A DNA stretch of 64,000 nt from Natronomonas gomsonensis (GCF_013391635.1 NZ_JACAWU010000002.1:1178001-1242000), one strand, 5' to 3'; numbered from the stretch's first letter, positions 36,748 to 46,120 are shown. Notes: generated by a model from the sequence alone, not told the origin. Made by a program: numbers and translations.

Positions 36748-36809
36748 TTACTGTACTTTTCCGTCGAAGGTCTTCGCGTAGAGGTTTCTCGGGGGCTTTT
36801 TCGAGTCAT
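36748..36809 (-). pseudogene. N-terminal remnant of a second TFB gene
   Basis: On the minus strand, after the GACGGG-loop hairpin, the sequence reads an ATG region followed by codons for RNLYAKTFDGKVQ and a stop. The intact TFB at 22418 starts with RNIYEQTFDEDVQ at the same distance from its hairpin. The zinc ribbon and cyclin repeats are gone. It is a relic of a tfb gene that shared the leader. The rest of the gap 36449-36922 holds an AT-rich stretch at 36525-36545 (tatagtataattcat), possibly the promoter of the giant protein gene. Confidence 0.7.
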
Positions 36810-36826
36810 GAGACACGCTTTTTCAG

Positions 36827-36856
36827 CGCCCCCTTGCCCGTCAGGGGCCAATAAAC
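36827..36856 (-). promoter_or_regulatory. GACGGG-loop hairpin of the TFB remnant
   Basis: Minus strand: gtttattg, stem gcccct, loop gacgggca, stem aggggg. It differs from the intact tfb leader by only a few bases, although the gene behind it is dead. Confidence 0.65.
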
Positions 36857-36922
36857 AATAACGTATGCAGTCCGAATAGGCACAACGTATAAGTCATTAT
36901 CACAATAATCATTATCCAGAGT

Positions 36923-38305
36923 ATGACCTTCTACGATCGGGAAGCGGAACTTAACGCTCTCGAGACGACATTCGAGTCACCGGGCCACGGCTTCCAGGTC
37001 GTCTATGGTCGGCGTCGAGTCGGGAAGACGGAACTCCTCAAGAAGTTCTGTCGTGATCGGCCGCACGTCTACTTTCTCGCCGCCCAGGAGGCAGAACACC
37101 GACAGCGTGAGAAATTCGTCGATCAAATTGCCGCCCACTTCGATGACCGCGTCCCCCGTATCGATGACTGGGACGAAGCCTTCGATTATCTCGGGGAGAA
37201 ACTCTCCGCAGAACAGTGTATCGTCGTCATCGACGAGTTTCCGTATTTGATCGCGGAAAACGATTCGCTTCCGTCCTACATTCAGTCGTTCATAGATGAA
37301 CAACTCCAGCACACTGACTCGATGCTCGTGGTATGTGGCTCCAGCGTCAGCACGATGGAGTCGGATGTCCTCGGGCACGAAAGCCCACTCTACGGGCGTC
37401 GAACTGGACAAATTGACCTCCAGCCGTTCTCGTTTCAGCAGGCCCGCGAGGCAATCGGATACGATCTCACGGACGCCATCCGGTCGTATGCCATCACCGG
37501 CGGCACTCCAATGTATCTCACGCTGTTCGACTACACCACATCCCTCGGTGAGAACATTCAGACCCATATCCTCACCCGGACGGCGATGCTCTATAACGAA
37601 CCCGAGTTCCTGCTCCGAACCGAGCTGCGCAACCCCGCACGGTATCTAAGCATCCTCGAAGCGATTGCGACAGGACATACGACACCGAAGGAGATCGCTG
37701 GCGCAACCGGCATCGATTCCGGTCCGCTGTCGAAGTACCTGCAGACGCTTCGACGGCTCCGGCTCATCGACCGGGAAGTCCCCGTCACTGCTTCAGCAAA
37801 GCAGTCTAAGCGGTCGCGGTATCATGTCGCTGATGAATTCCTTCGGTTTTGGTTTCGCTTCGTCGAACCGAACCGCTCCAGCATCGAAGAGGCTCCGGGG
37901 ATCGTATATGATGGAACGATCAAGCCGAACCTCCCCGACCACGTCGCGACGACGTTCGAAGATGTCTGTCAGGAAGCCATCTGGGAAGCAATTCGCCGTA
38001 CTGAACTCGATTCGTATTCCGAAGTTGGGCGATGGTGGTACGGCGAAGACGAAATCGATATCGTCGGTCTCGCGCCCGATGATGACCGCTTGCTGCTCGC
38101 TGAATGTAAGTGGACCTCCGAACCGGTTGGCCATGCGCTCGTCTCACAGCTTCGCGAGAAAGCCGAACACGTACGCTGGGGGCCAGACAACCGAACCGAG
38201 GAGTTTGCAGTGTTCTCAAAAAGCGGATTCGTTGATGGGCTCGGCGACGAACTAGACAACAACTGGTCGCTGTTCGGCCTTGGCGAGCTCGAAACGTTGG
38301 TTTGA
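36923..38305 (+). CDS. Archaeal AAA ATPase with C-terminal DUF234 domain
   Basis: 460 residues. Starts with the family motif TFYDREAELNALE, then Walker A GRRRVGKTELL (about residues 29-39), Walker B QCIVVIDEFPYL, and a sensor-type GSSVSTME. A winged helix (GHTTPKEIAGATGIDSGPLSKYLQTLRRL) follows at about 255-290. The C-terminal DUF234 part has GEDEIDIVGL and LLLAECKW, like a PD-(D/E)xK nuclease core. These archaeal STAND-like ATPases are widespread and of unknown role, possibly in defence or DNA processing. A TATA-like gtataag lies 30-37 nt upstream, followed by tcattatc repeats. A truncated paralogue is at 21140-21464. Confidence 0.88.
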   Translation: MTFYDREAELNALETTFESPGHGFQVVYGRRRVGKTELLKKFCRDRPHVYFLAAQEAEHRQREKFVDQIAAHFDDRVPRIDDWDEAFDYLGEKLSAEQCIVVIDEFPYLIAENDSLPSYIQSFIDEQLQHTDSMLVVCGSSVSTMESDVLGHESPLYGRRTGQIDLQPFSFQQAREAIGYDLTDAIRSYAITGGTPMYLTLFDYTTSLGENIQTHILTRTAMLYNEPEFLLRTELRNPARYLSILEAIATGHTTPKEIAGATGIDSGPLSKYLQTLRRLRLIDREVPVTASAKQSKRSRYHVADEFLRFWFRFVEPNRSSIEEAPGIVYDGTIKPNLPDHVATTFEDVCQEAIWEAIRRTELDSYSEVGRWWYGEDEIDIVGLAPDDDRLLLAECKWTSEPVGHALVSQLREKAEHVRWGPDNRTEEFAVFSKSGFVDGLGDELDNNWSLFGLGELETLV

Positions 38306-38311
38306 ATCCAC

Positions 38312-38433
38312 AGGTCGTGGCTGCGCGCGCAGCGACTGCGAGACGCGACCTCAGGGAGCGTCTCGTACTGTGCGAACGGTGAGTGCAGCGAGCCGTGAGC
38401 ACTAGCGAGCACGGAGCGGTGGGTGGGGAGGTG
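38312..38433 (+). repeat. Left conserved segment of cassette A
   Basis: Starts aggtcgtggctgcgcgcgca and contains the hairpin gagacgcgacctcagggagcgtctc. Nearly the same 120 bp is found at 51021-51142, and related hairpins at 54485-54511 and 56259-56283. It lies between the ATPase stop and the 3' end of the RPA-like gene. Confidence 0.85.
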
Positions 38434-38480
38434 GTTGGTGGGTGGCGGTCACAATAAAAAGAAAAGAGCTGCCTACGAGC

Positions 38481-39296
38481 TCACCACCAAGCCGCTCGTT
38501 CGGGGAAAGTGACCGTCGACCGCCCGGTGAGTGCGAGTGACGCCCGCCCTCGGTACCAGCTCACCGCCGCATCCCTGATGCGAACCGTCTGGCCTTCGGC
38601 GATGATGGGTTGATTTGAGCGCTTCCACACCGTCAGCTTGGTTTTCCCTGTCTCGTCTTCCAGCAAGCCAACTTGTTGCATCGAGGGACTGCTGGGCTCC
38701 CACAGCGTCTCGACTGTCGCTTCGATATCCACCCACTTGCGACCGACTTGCTCCAACTTCCCGAGTGCCACGATCGCCCCCGGCGCCGCCTGCACGTCAT
38801 CGACCATGTCCAACACCGCATCCTGCATCGACCGACCGCTCTCGACACGGGCAGCCAACTCCCGTTCGATGGCTTCGACACCGAGACCACCGCGACACTT
38901 CCCGTCCAACCGGATGGCCTGTTTCTCGACCTCCCGCCGCGTCTCGATGTCTAACTGCTCACGTGGATCTGCCTCACTGGACAACCCACAGTGTTTCGCC
39001 TGCGTCATCTCCCGGCACAGTTCCTCGCGCCGACTCGTCTGGGCGCGGTCCTCGCGCTCACGAGTCCGCTGTTTTTCGGCTTCTCGCGCTTCCCACTTCT
39101 CTTGGGCTTCCAGTGTCATCCCGTGGGGGTGGTCCTGTTCGTCAGCCGCCGCAATCGCATCACGCACGTCCGAGTCAATCTTCGCCTGGGTCTGCAGTTC
39201 AACCGTGGGGCGCAGCTCCGGGGTTTCCTCGACTGCTTCTTGTTCTGATTCCTGTTCGACCGAGACCTTTTCACGAATCGGGTTGTTACGTTGCAT
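38481..39296 (-). CDS. RPA-like single-strand DNA-binding (OB-fold) protein
   Basis: 271 residues. The first half is charged, Glu/Arg-rich and probably coiled (EKWEAREAEKQRTREREDRAQTSRREEL). The C-terminal 90 form an OB fold of the RPA type: KWVDIEATVETLWEPSSPSMQQVGLLEDETGKTKLTVWKRSN, then GQTVRIRDAAVSWYRGRASLAL. It would bind single-stranded DNA during element replication or repair. A CREM-like Cys pair (KCRGG, HCG) is incomplete, so no zinc site is claimed. The gene sits inside a conserved envelope shared with the divergent TFB gene at 51184. Confidence 0.75.
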   Translation of the reverse strand: MQRNNPIREKVSVEQESEQEAVEETPELRPTVELQTQAKIDSDVRDAIAAADEQDHPHGMTLEAQEKWEAREAEKQRTREREDRAQTSRREELCREMTQAKHCGLSSEADPREQLDIETRREVEKQAIRLDGKCRGGLGVEAIERELAARVESGRSMQDAVLDMVDDVQAAPGAIVALGKLEQVGRKWVDIEATVETLWEPSSPSMQQVGLLEDETGKTKLTVWKRSNQPIIAEGQTVRIRDAAVSWYRGRASLALTGRSTVTFPERAAWW

Positions 39297-39300
39297 TGGT

Positions 39301-39697
39301 CTTCACTGACCGAAGGCGCTCACCGAGCGTCCGACGCCCGCGACCTCACTCGCGGGTTTTCCACGGAACCGAACCGACCAGTCACGACTGCGCGCTCTCG
39401 CTCGCGCCTTCGCGAGCGCCCTCTGGGCGCGAGCGAGAGCGCGCTACAGACGGTGCACACAACCAGCCGCGCGCGGTGAGACCGCCCGGAACGCGCGTCC
39501 AGCGGAGTAAGCGTGGGGGGTGAGCACCCACTGGAGCGCAACCCCTCGCGCTTACCCGCTGGCGCCGAGACCATATTCACTTCAGCCCGGAACGGACGCG
39601 GGCGGTGCGGAGAGCGCCCGCATGCCCGGAATGGTCGGTCGCGAGCGCGTGGAGGGCGGCAGCGCCGAGCGCGGCGAGCCGGCTACCACTCACGGGG
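39301..39697 (-). repeat. Conserved GC-rich region of cassette A (5' of the RPA-like gene)
   Basis: About 400 bp with no gene. It matches 52262-52650 over almost its whole length: ccgaaggcgctcaccgagcg, the perfect hairpin gcgctctcgctcgcgcc...gggcgcgagcgagagcgc, ccagcggagtaagcg, gggtgagcacccactgg, and gcccggaatggtcggtcgcgag. Both copies stand directly upstream of a minus-strand gene. The hairpins suggest a structured leader or a recombination site. The small frames inside it are not conserved as protein. Confidence 0.8.
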
Positions 39698-39747
39698 TAA
39701 CCGTCGATTCCAGCCGGCCAGCTAACGAATGAAAACACGTCTGCTAA

Positions 39748-39778
39748 TTAACCAACATACTCGGGAGTTGTTGGTTAA
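39748..39778. repeat. Terminal inverted repeat of cassette A
   Basis: ttaaccaaca (39748-39757), 11-bp spacer, tgttggttaa (39769-39778). It stands 50 bp beyond the conserved GC-rich region, as in cassette B. The downstream stretch to 39874 shows nothing else I recognise. Confidence 0.85.
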
Positions 39779-39874
39779 GACGAAGGGTACCGATTCCGTG
39801 CTTCTGCGGTCGAGGTTCGATGCCACCATAACGGTCGTAGAAACGATTACAGAGTTTCAGGGACTACTACTGCT

Positions 39875-40150
39875 ATGGCACCGCCGGTCAACATCGACGA
39901 GGAGGCGAAATCCCGTCTCGAGGAGTTGCAAGCTGAGATTCGACTCCAGACTGGCGAGAAGGTCACCGAACAGGAGCTTCTGACCAGCCTCATCAACGAT
40001 GCCTACGAATCCCGAGAAGCGATTATGGACTCGTTTCGTGAGTCGACGGTCCCGCTATCGGAGGCCGAAAAAGAGACGATACAAGCGGGTCGGATCAGCT
40101 CCGGCGTCGAGACGGACGAAGACTACGTCGACGACATCCTCTACGGATGA
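39875..40150 (+). CDS. VapB-type antitoxin
   Basis: 91 residues, acidic and helical: VNIDEEAKSRLEELQAEIRLQTGEKVTEQELLTSLINDAYESREAIMDSF. This is the ribbon-helix-helix-like pattern of haloarchaeal VapB antitoxins. The acidic tail VETDEDYVDDILYG would bind the PIN toxin. The stop overlaps the ATG of the following PIN fragment (ATGA). The toxin is broken, so this is probably an orphan. Confidence 0.78.
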   Translation: MAPPVNIDEEAKSRLEELQAEIRLQTGEKVTEQELLTSLINDAYESREAIMDSFRESTVPLSEAEKETIQAGRISSGVETDEDYVDDILYG

Positions 40151-40248
40151 CAGTACTCATCGATACGGGCGTGGTATACGCCGACCACGATACTGACGCG
40201 GCATGGCACAACGCTGCCAGCGGCGTTGTTCGACGCGGCAGAGCATGA
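40147..40248 (+). pseudogene. Truncated PIN-domain toxin
   Basis: Reads TVLIDTGVVYADHDTDAAWH, the first beta strand and first Asp of a PIN domain, then stops after 33 residues. The three other acidic PIN sites are absent downstream in any frame. It is coupled to the VapB gene by ATGA. The following 40249-40538 gap contains no recognisable continuation. Confidence 0.78.
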
Positions 40249-40538
40249 TATCCCAGCTACAAATCGGACTCCCAGTCATATCGATGTCTGATTCCCCGGC
40301 GGCTTCACCCAGTACCGGCCCCATCAATACGGAGATTCTCGACCGGATTGCCGCACACCTTACCCGAAGCGCTTGCTACAGAGATATCAAAACCCGATTC
40401 TCTTTTTGAGTATTCCTTTGTATGAGTGACACGTACGGGATAGAAACTGATTGACACGGCTGGCGACACCCCATACTCGCCCACCAATCAGCCCACTATC
40501 TCGTATAGCCGTTCGCCGGAGAAAAGCTACATATTAAA

Positions 40539-40564
40539 CGGTGTATTAGTGATTCTATACACCG
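40539..40564. promoter_or_regulatory. Operator-like inverted repeat abutting the Fic-like start codon
   Basis: cggtgtat (40539-40546), 10-bp spacer, atacaccg (40557-40564). The right arm ends at the base before the ATG. A TATA-like acatattaaa lies at 40529-40538. Binding here would block a leaderless promoter at its start site. Confidence 0.65.
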
Positions 40565-41428
40565 ATGAGTACGACGGTTTATTATCATCATCCCGAGGAT
40601 TCACGGCTTTCTATCGATTACGTCACTCATGATTTCGAGGCTGCCGAAGACCGCACCGGGGGTAGCGAACGTGATATCTATCAAATTGAAGAATATGACC
40701 TCAATGGCACCGTCTATGTCGTCTATCACGGGACTATCGTCCCTAAAGTTGCTGATGATGTTGACTTAGATATCTATGAGAGCGTCGCTGATATGGAATG
40801 GGCGAATCAGATTATCACCACTCGTATTCTCCGACTTCTTGAATCCGTTATCGAAGAAAAGTATGAAGAAGAAAACGAGAAACTGGCAGCATACAAGGAT
40901 ATAGAGGTCAAAAAGATTCCCGAAGCCCTCGATAGGGTACATTGGGGCGACTCGGTAACGGAGACAGCTGGCGAACTCGTCTCGTGTCTCATCCTCCGGC
41001 ACTCACTCCCGAATGCAAACCACCGCACCTCCCTCGCAATGCTGAGTTTGTACTACCAAGCAATCTCTCCGCAATTCGACATGCCTGCTACCGCAACTGA
41101 AGAGTATGACTGGGAAGGATGGGTGAACGACTACATCGAAGAGTCAAAAGAGATCATCACGGTGCGTCGGAACACAATTCGGTTTCATTATCTCAACGAG
41201 TACGGCTGTAACGTGGTCGAGCGGAAGGACGGGCTCCGAATCCATCTCAATGAGTATGATCTAGATATGCACCCGCGGAAGGCTCTCGAACACTATGCCG
41301 AGTATCATACGAAGCGAAGTGTTGCGTTCGCTGAAACAGTACTCAAACAAGCGGGAACGAAAGAACTCCGAAACGGTGCACCACTCGACAAAGTGGAGTT
41401 CGCTGAACGACTTCAAGAAATGGACTAA
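40565..41428 (+). CDS. Fic/Doc-like protein
   Basis: 287 residues. A central segment reads HSLPNANHRTSLAML, which fits the Fic/Doc catalytic pattern H-x-(F/L)-x-x-(G/A)-N-x-R-T. Helices before it (EALDRVHWGDSVTETAGELVSCLIL) take the place of the usual Fic core helices. Fic enzymes move AMP, phosphate or other groups from nucleotides onto protein. The Asp/Glu of D/E-G-N is Asn here and no inhibitory (S/T)xxxE(G/N) helix is obvious, so activity is uncertain. It stands alone, without an antitoxin, behind its own operator-like repeat. Confidence 0.6.
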   Translation: MSTTVYYHHPEDSRLSIDYVTHDFEAAEDRTGGSERDIYQIEEYDLNGTVYVVYHGTIVPKVADDVDLDIYESVADMEWANQIITTRILRLLESVIEEKYEEENEKLAAYKDIEVKKIPEALDRVHWGDSVTETAGELVSCLILRHSLPNANHRTSLAMLSLYYQAISPQFDMPATATEEYDWEGWVNDYIEESKEIITVRRNTIRFHYLNEYGCNVVERKDGLRIHLNEYDLDMHPRKALEHYAEYHTKRSVAFAETVLKQAGTKELRNGAPLDKVEFAERLQEMD

Positions 41429-41720
41429 TCACTGAGTCGGAAGGGTTTCAGGCTACTATGAAAGAAAACGACAGGTTAGTCGCGGAGATGGGCGAGGGAT
41501 CGGCCGGTATTTTCGACCCGACTGCTTTGCGTCATGTCGAGATCGCGTTCAAGCACGCGAACAGTTTCTTCGAGTGTCATGGTTGGTCGGGATACAGTTC
41601 GTGGCCACACGGTTGGTACGTGGGGTTAAACCCTTTTCGCACTATTTCTCGTGCCGATGCTACGATTCGTTCTACCGATAAGTTGCATCTCAACGCTCAT
41701 AAGTACTGCTCCAATCTCTT
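41429..41720. other. Gap between the Fic-like gene and a tnpB element
   Basis: An open frame starts at 41458 (KENDRLVAEMGEGSAGIFDP) and runs into the element right end, where it stops at 41799. It could be the front of a gene cut by the element, but I find no family features and nothing on the other side of the element continues it. I leave it unassigned. Confidence 0.35.
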
Positions 41721-43190
<1,470 letters not shown>

Positions 43191-43245
43191 TTTTCCGTAA
43201 TCCATCGTGGACAGCCTCGTGACTCGAGCCCCGTGGTGCCTGGCG

Positions 43246-43337
43246 GACTGAAAGGGCGAGATACGGCGGCGTTCATGTAGTCGCTACGCGGGCGCTATCC
43301 GAGGCAACGAGGATATCTCGCGTAGCGACCGCCGCCG
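43246..43337 (+). ncRNA. Candidate structured RNA or DNA element with three nested stems
   Basis: After ggactgaaagggcgag (43245-43260) comes an outer stem cggcggcg/cgccgccg (43264-43271 with 43330-43337), a middle stem tcgctacgcg/cgcgtagcga (43281-43290 with 43319-43328) and an inner stem tatcc/ggata (43296-43300 with 43311-43315) with the loop gaggcaacga. The arms are perfect at all three levels. The strand is given as plus only by analogy with the leading actgaaaggg tract. I recall similar tracts in haloarchaeal intergenic DNA but cannot name the element. The rest of the gap 43191-43499 shows nothing else. Confidence 0.5.
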
Positions 43338-43499
43338 CGTCGAGGGCTTTCGATTGGTGGACGCCGTTAGCAACTACAACACACTGGACGAATCGACTGC
43401 ACCCTCCCAGTTCACCGCTGACCCAATTGTTAACTAATTACACGCGAAACGTCTCGCTCTCGTAGCTACGCTTGCACGCGTGAGTACGGGAGACAACCA

Positions 43500-44864
43500 A
43501 TGACAGGAGCAACTTTTCTGAGCGAGGAGTGGTGGGACGAATATCGAGACGTCGTTGACGAAGACCCCGAAATGACGCTGCAGGGCCGCGATGCGTTCGA
43601 TGAGAACTTCGTGATCGCGGTCGGCGAGGAGAACCACCTCCTTGATTTCCACAACGGGGCGGTACAGGACGTTCGAACACCGGGGCTGGACGATTCGTGG
43701 GCGTTCACCATCGTCGGGGCACGCGACGCGTGGGAGCACTTCGTCGAGGAGGTTCCACCGGCCCACCACAACGAACTGTTCGCCTCGTTCTACCGGACGG
43801 CTGTCAAGGGCGAAGAGGGGTATTTCGACATCGTCGGTGACCACAAGGCGGTCTTCCAGAACTTCCGGTCGGTCCAGCGAGCGCTCGATCTGATGCGGAC
43901 CACCGAGAACGGAGCCACGCCACGAACGGAAGGGACGAACCGGCCATCGGAACCAACCGATGAAATCACTGGCAAGTACGTCAATGTTGAGTTGGACGGG
44001 ATCACACACCGGATCTACTACGAGACGAATGGTCCCGAAGATGGGATTCCACTGTTGTGTCAGCACACGGCTGGCTGTAACAACTCTCAGTGGCGGCACG
44101 TGCTCAACGACGACGAGATCACGGAGCACTTCCGCGTCATCGCATACGACCTCCCACAGCATGGGAAGTCGGTGCCTCCGTCGAGTGAGTCGTGGTGGGC
44201 CGACCAGTACGACCTCACCGGAGAGCGGTTCACCGAGACGATCGTCTCGATTGCCGACGCCCTCGAACTCGATGAGCCGGTCTTCATCGGATCGAGTATG
44301 GGTGGGACGATCACGATGGAGCTTGCCGACTGGTACCCCGATCGATTCCGGGCGCTCATCGGCTTGGAGGCAGGCCTGTTCACCCCTGGCTTCTACATCG
44401 GGTGGCTTGCCCATCCCCACGTCAACGCGAACGACGTCAATTCGTATGCGACGTGGGGATTGATGGCGCCACACTCCCCGGAGTGGGCTCGCCGAGAGAC
44501 GCTGTACAACTACGAACAGGGCGCAAATGGTGTTCTCAAGGGCGATCTCTACTACTATTCCGTCGAACACGATTATCGGGACTCAGCCGACGATATCGAC
44601 GCGACCCAGACTCGGATGTATCTGCTGAACGGCGAGTACGATTACCTGACCAATCCGGACGATGCACGAGTGGCAGCAGAGGCAATTGGCGAGGGGGCGT
44701 CGGCACACGAAATGAAGGCTATCGGGCACTTCCCGATGGCTGAAGGCCCGGAACTGTTCCGGTCGTACATCAAACCAGTGTTGGACGATATCCGTGGGGT
44801 TCGAGACGAACCATTACCTGATGTGTTCGCCCCTGAAGACTTCGGTGTCGAGGCGAATCGGTAA
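43500..44864 (+). CDS. SCP2-like domain fused to an alpha/beta hydrolase
   Basis: 454 residues. Residues 1 to about 130 look like an SCP2/sterol-carrier-type domain (FVIAVGEENHLLDFHNGAVQDV, then FASFYRTAVKGEEGYFDIVGDHKAVFQNFR). From about 150 an alpha/beta hydrolase follows: GIPLLCQHTAGCNNSQWRHV (oxyanion region), nucleophile elbow GSSMGG with Ser about residue 266, acid in NGEYDYL, and His in IGHFPM. It would hydrolyse an ester, amide or C-C bond of a hydrophobic substrate presented by the SCP2 part. It has no operon partner and looks like chromosomal metabolic cargo within accessory DNA. Confidence 0.82.
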   Translation: MTGATFLSEEWWDEYRDVVDEDPEMTLQGRDAFDENFVIAVGEENHLLDFHNGAVQDVRTPGLDDSWAFTIVGARDAWEHFVEEVPPAHHNELFASFYRTAVKGEEGYFDIVGDHKAVFQNFRSVQRALDLMRTTENGATPRTEGTNRPSEPTDEITGKYVNVELDGITHRIYYETNGPEDGIPLLCQHTAGCNNSQWRHVLNDDEITEHFRVIAYDLPQHGKSVPPSSESWWADQYDLTGERFTETIVSIADALELDEPVFIGSSMGGTITMELADWYPDRFRALIGLEAGLFTPGFYIGWLAHPHVNANDVNSYATWGLMAPHSPEWARRETLYNYEQGANGVLKGDLYYYSVEHDYRDSADDIDATQTRMYLLNGEYDYLTNPDDARVAAEAIGEGASAHEMKAIGHFPMAEGPELFRSYIKPVLDDIRGVRDEPLPDVFAPEDFGVEANR

Positions 44865-44879
44865 CTGCGCGATGTTCTA

Positions 44880-44991
44880 TTAGGATCCCTCAAGCAGCGA
44901 ACGAGCGCGTTGCAGGTAGCTGTTCGCGTCCCAGTTGTGAGCGTCACTAATCCCCTCAAGGAGTGTCCGAGCAGTGGTAGCTGACAACTGC
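44880..44991 (-). pseudogene. Frameshifted C-terminal tail of the MazF-like toxin
   Basis: Right after the toxin stop, another minus-strand frame reads PEQLSATTARTLLEGISDAHNWDANSYLQRARSLLEGS and stops. Removing one T at the junction (CTCGATTCCTGAG) joins it to the toxin as TAYLD-PEQLS. The tail is helical and in style fits the toxin, so a one-base insertion has probably cut off the last 37 or so residues. It could also be an independent very small gene, which I find less likely because no start codon precedes it. Confidence 0.5.
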
Positions 44992-45330
44992 TCAGGAATC
45001 GAGGTACGCCGTACACTCATCGATCATCCGGTCTGCGAACGCCGTCGTCACTTCACCCTGTGGGTTAGCAACGGCTTGGTGTTTGATCGTCGCCACGACC
45101 CAGGGAGAACAGTACGAGGTCTTCGACGGGTCGCGACCACGGATCCAGTCCGCCCCGATCTCGTGGTTCTCGGGGAGATCACTCGTCGTCAGGGCGGCAC
45201 AGATGTACTCCTCGCCAGCATACGGAAGCGAGTCAGCGGCGAGGACGAGCCATAGCCGAAGGGTTGCATGCTGCCTGAACGGATCCGGGGCCCAGAAGAC
45301 ATCGCCTCGCTGGAATGCGCTACTGCTCAC
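44992..45330 (-). CDS. MazF/PemK-like toxin
   Basis: 112 residues from a GTG at 45330 that overlaps the end of the antitoxin gene. The start FQRGDVFWAPDPF is the classic MazF/PemK opening; later HATLRLWLVLAADSLPYAGEEYICAALT, GADWIRG and SSPW-type residues follow. It would be a ribosome-independent RNA endonuclease. The first in-frame ATG lies in irrelevant sequence, so GTG is the start. Its natural C-terminus may be lost to a frameshift. Confidence 0.72.
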   Translation of the reverse strand: MSSSAFQRGDVFWAPDPFRQHATLRLWLVLAADSLPYAGEEYICAALTTSDLPENHEIGADWIRGRDPSKTSYCSPWVVATIKHQAVANPQGEVTTAFADRMIDECTAYLDS

Positions 45331-45688
45331 GGTCCTCGCGCGGATCGACGGCGTGCTCCATCCACGCATCGTAGTCGAAGGTTTCCGACTCGTGGCGCCC
45401 AGCAGCGGCCGCAGCATGCTCGAGTGCAGCATCGAGACTTCGCTCGTGGTCGCTGATACGCCAGTACTGCCCGCGATGGTCGACGCGCCCCGATTCTCGG
45501 AGCCGAACAAGCGTCGGCCCGACGGAGCCACGTTTGACGTCCGTGCCATCGGCAATCTCGCTCTGGGTGAATGCCTGGTCGGCGTTCGACCGCAGAAACG
45601 AGAGGATTGCCTCGGCGTTCGTCCCTGGAGCGGGTGTATCATCGTCCTCGGCAATCTCCTCGAAGCGATCTGTACTGATCGGCATCAT
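45320..45688 (-). CDS. Winged-helix antitoxin of the MazF-like toxin
   Basis: 122 residues from the ATG at 45688 (MMPISTDRFEEIAEDDD). The middle is a MarR-like winged helix: NAEAILSFLRSNADQAFTQSEIADGTDVKRGSVGPTLVRLRESGRVDHRGQYWRI. The tail LEHAAAAAGRHESETFDYDAWMEHAVDPREDREQ is the likely toxin-binding part. It overlaps the toxin start. A decayed second copy of this tail stands at 46585-46680. Confidence 0.78.
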   Translation of the reverse strand: MMPISTDRFEEIAEDDDTPAPGTNAEAILSFLRSNADQAFTQSEIADGTDVKRGSVGPTLVRLRESGRVDHRGQYWRISDHERSLDAALEHAAAAAGRHESETFDYDAWMEHAVDPREDREQ

Positions 45689-45744
45689 GTATCGATATGT
45701 ACTGATTGTACTAAGCCCTTCTCCACGACTGGCCAGTGGTTCGG

Positions 45745-45903
45745 CTGGCGCTACTCTTCCAGCACGTCGATAAGCCGTTCTGCCGTCCGACTGATTCGTC
45801 CGAGCCGTTCCCGGAGGACCGATGGATCGTCCGACTCCCACACGGCCAGATAGAACGCGGACCCACTCGAATCGCCCCGCACCCGTCGGGGGCGATACAA
45901 ACT
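45745..45903 (-). pseudogene. ArdC relic: leader hairpin fused directly to the gene's 3' end
   Basis: Minus strand: the GACGGG-loop hairpin (45872-45895), then SGSAFYLAVWESDDPSVLRERLGRISRTAERLIDVLEE and a stop, which matches the last 38 residues of the ArdC-like protein encoded at 46715-47641. Everything between leader and C-terminus is missing. The junction sequence ggtccgcgt occurs both in the leader (47663-47671) and late in the intact gene (46819-46827), so the deletion arose by recombination at this 9-bp repeat. Confidence 0.85.
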
Positions 45904-45955
45904 TCGCTAAGAAAGGCGAGGGCCTCGAGGCTTGACCCCCAGGTCGTTCACAATA

Positions 45956-46120
45956 TCACTCGCCGCCATCGGCGACAGGGCGGCGGGTGGCGTCATAGTC
46001 TTCGGGGTCCCCGCCCAAATCGGCGGCTAAGTCTTCTCGAATCTCTTCACGGAGCTCCTCGAGCTTCTGAGTGGCCTCCTCAAGTTCTTCTTCAGTCATC
46101 GGCTGTTGATCCCGTGCCAT
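45956..46120 (-). CDS. Small acidic helical protein
   Basis: 54 residues: ARDQQPMTEEELEEATQKLEELREEIREDLAADLGGDPEDYDATRRPVADGGE. It is a single amphipathic helix followed by an acidic tail, the look of a small antitoxin or partner protein. Its ATG overlaps the 3' end of the next upstream gene by 25 bp, which supports it being real and coupled. Confidence 0.6.
   Translation of the reverse strand: MARDQQPMTEEELEEATQKLEELREEIREDLAADLGGDPEDYDATRRPVADGGE

Noticed and set aside
39291-39732. Several small open frames in the GC-rich region before the RPA-like gene
   Set aside because: The homologous region before the TFB-like gene has indels that break every one of these frames, so the conservation is not protein-coding.
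43434-44570. 378-codon minus-strand open frame
   Set aside because: Antisense to the SCP2/hydrolase gene, which has clear catalytic motifs; the antisense protein has none.
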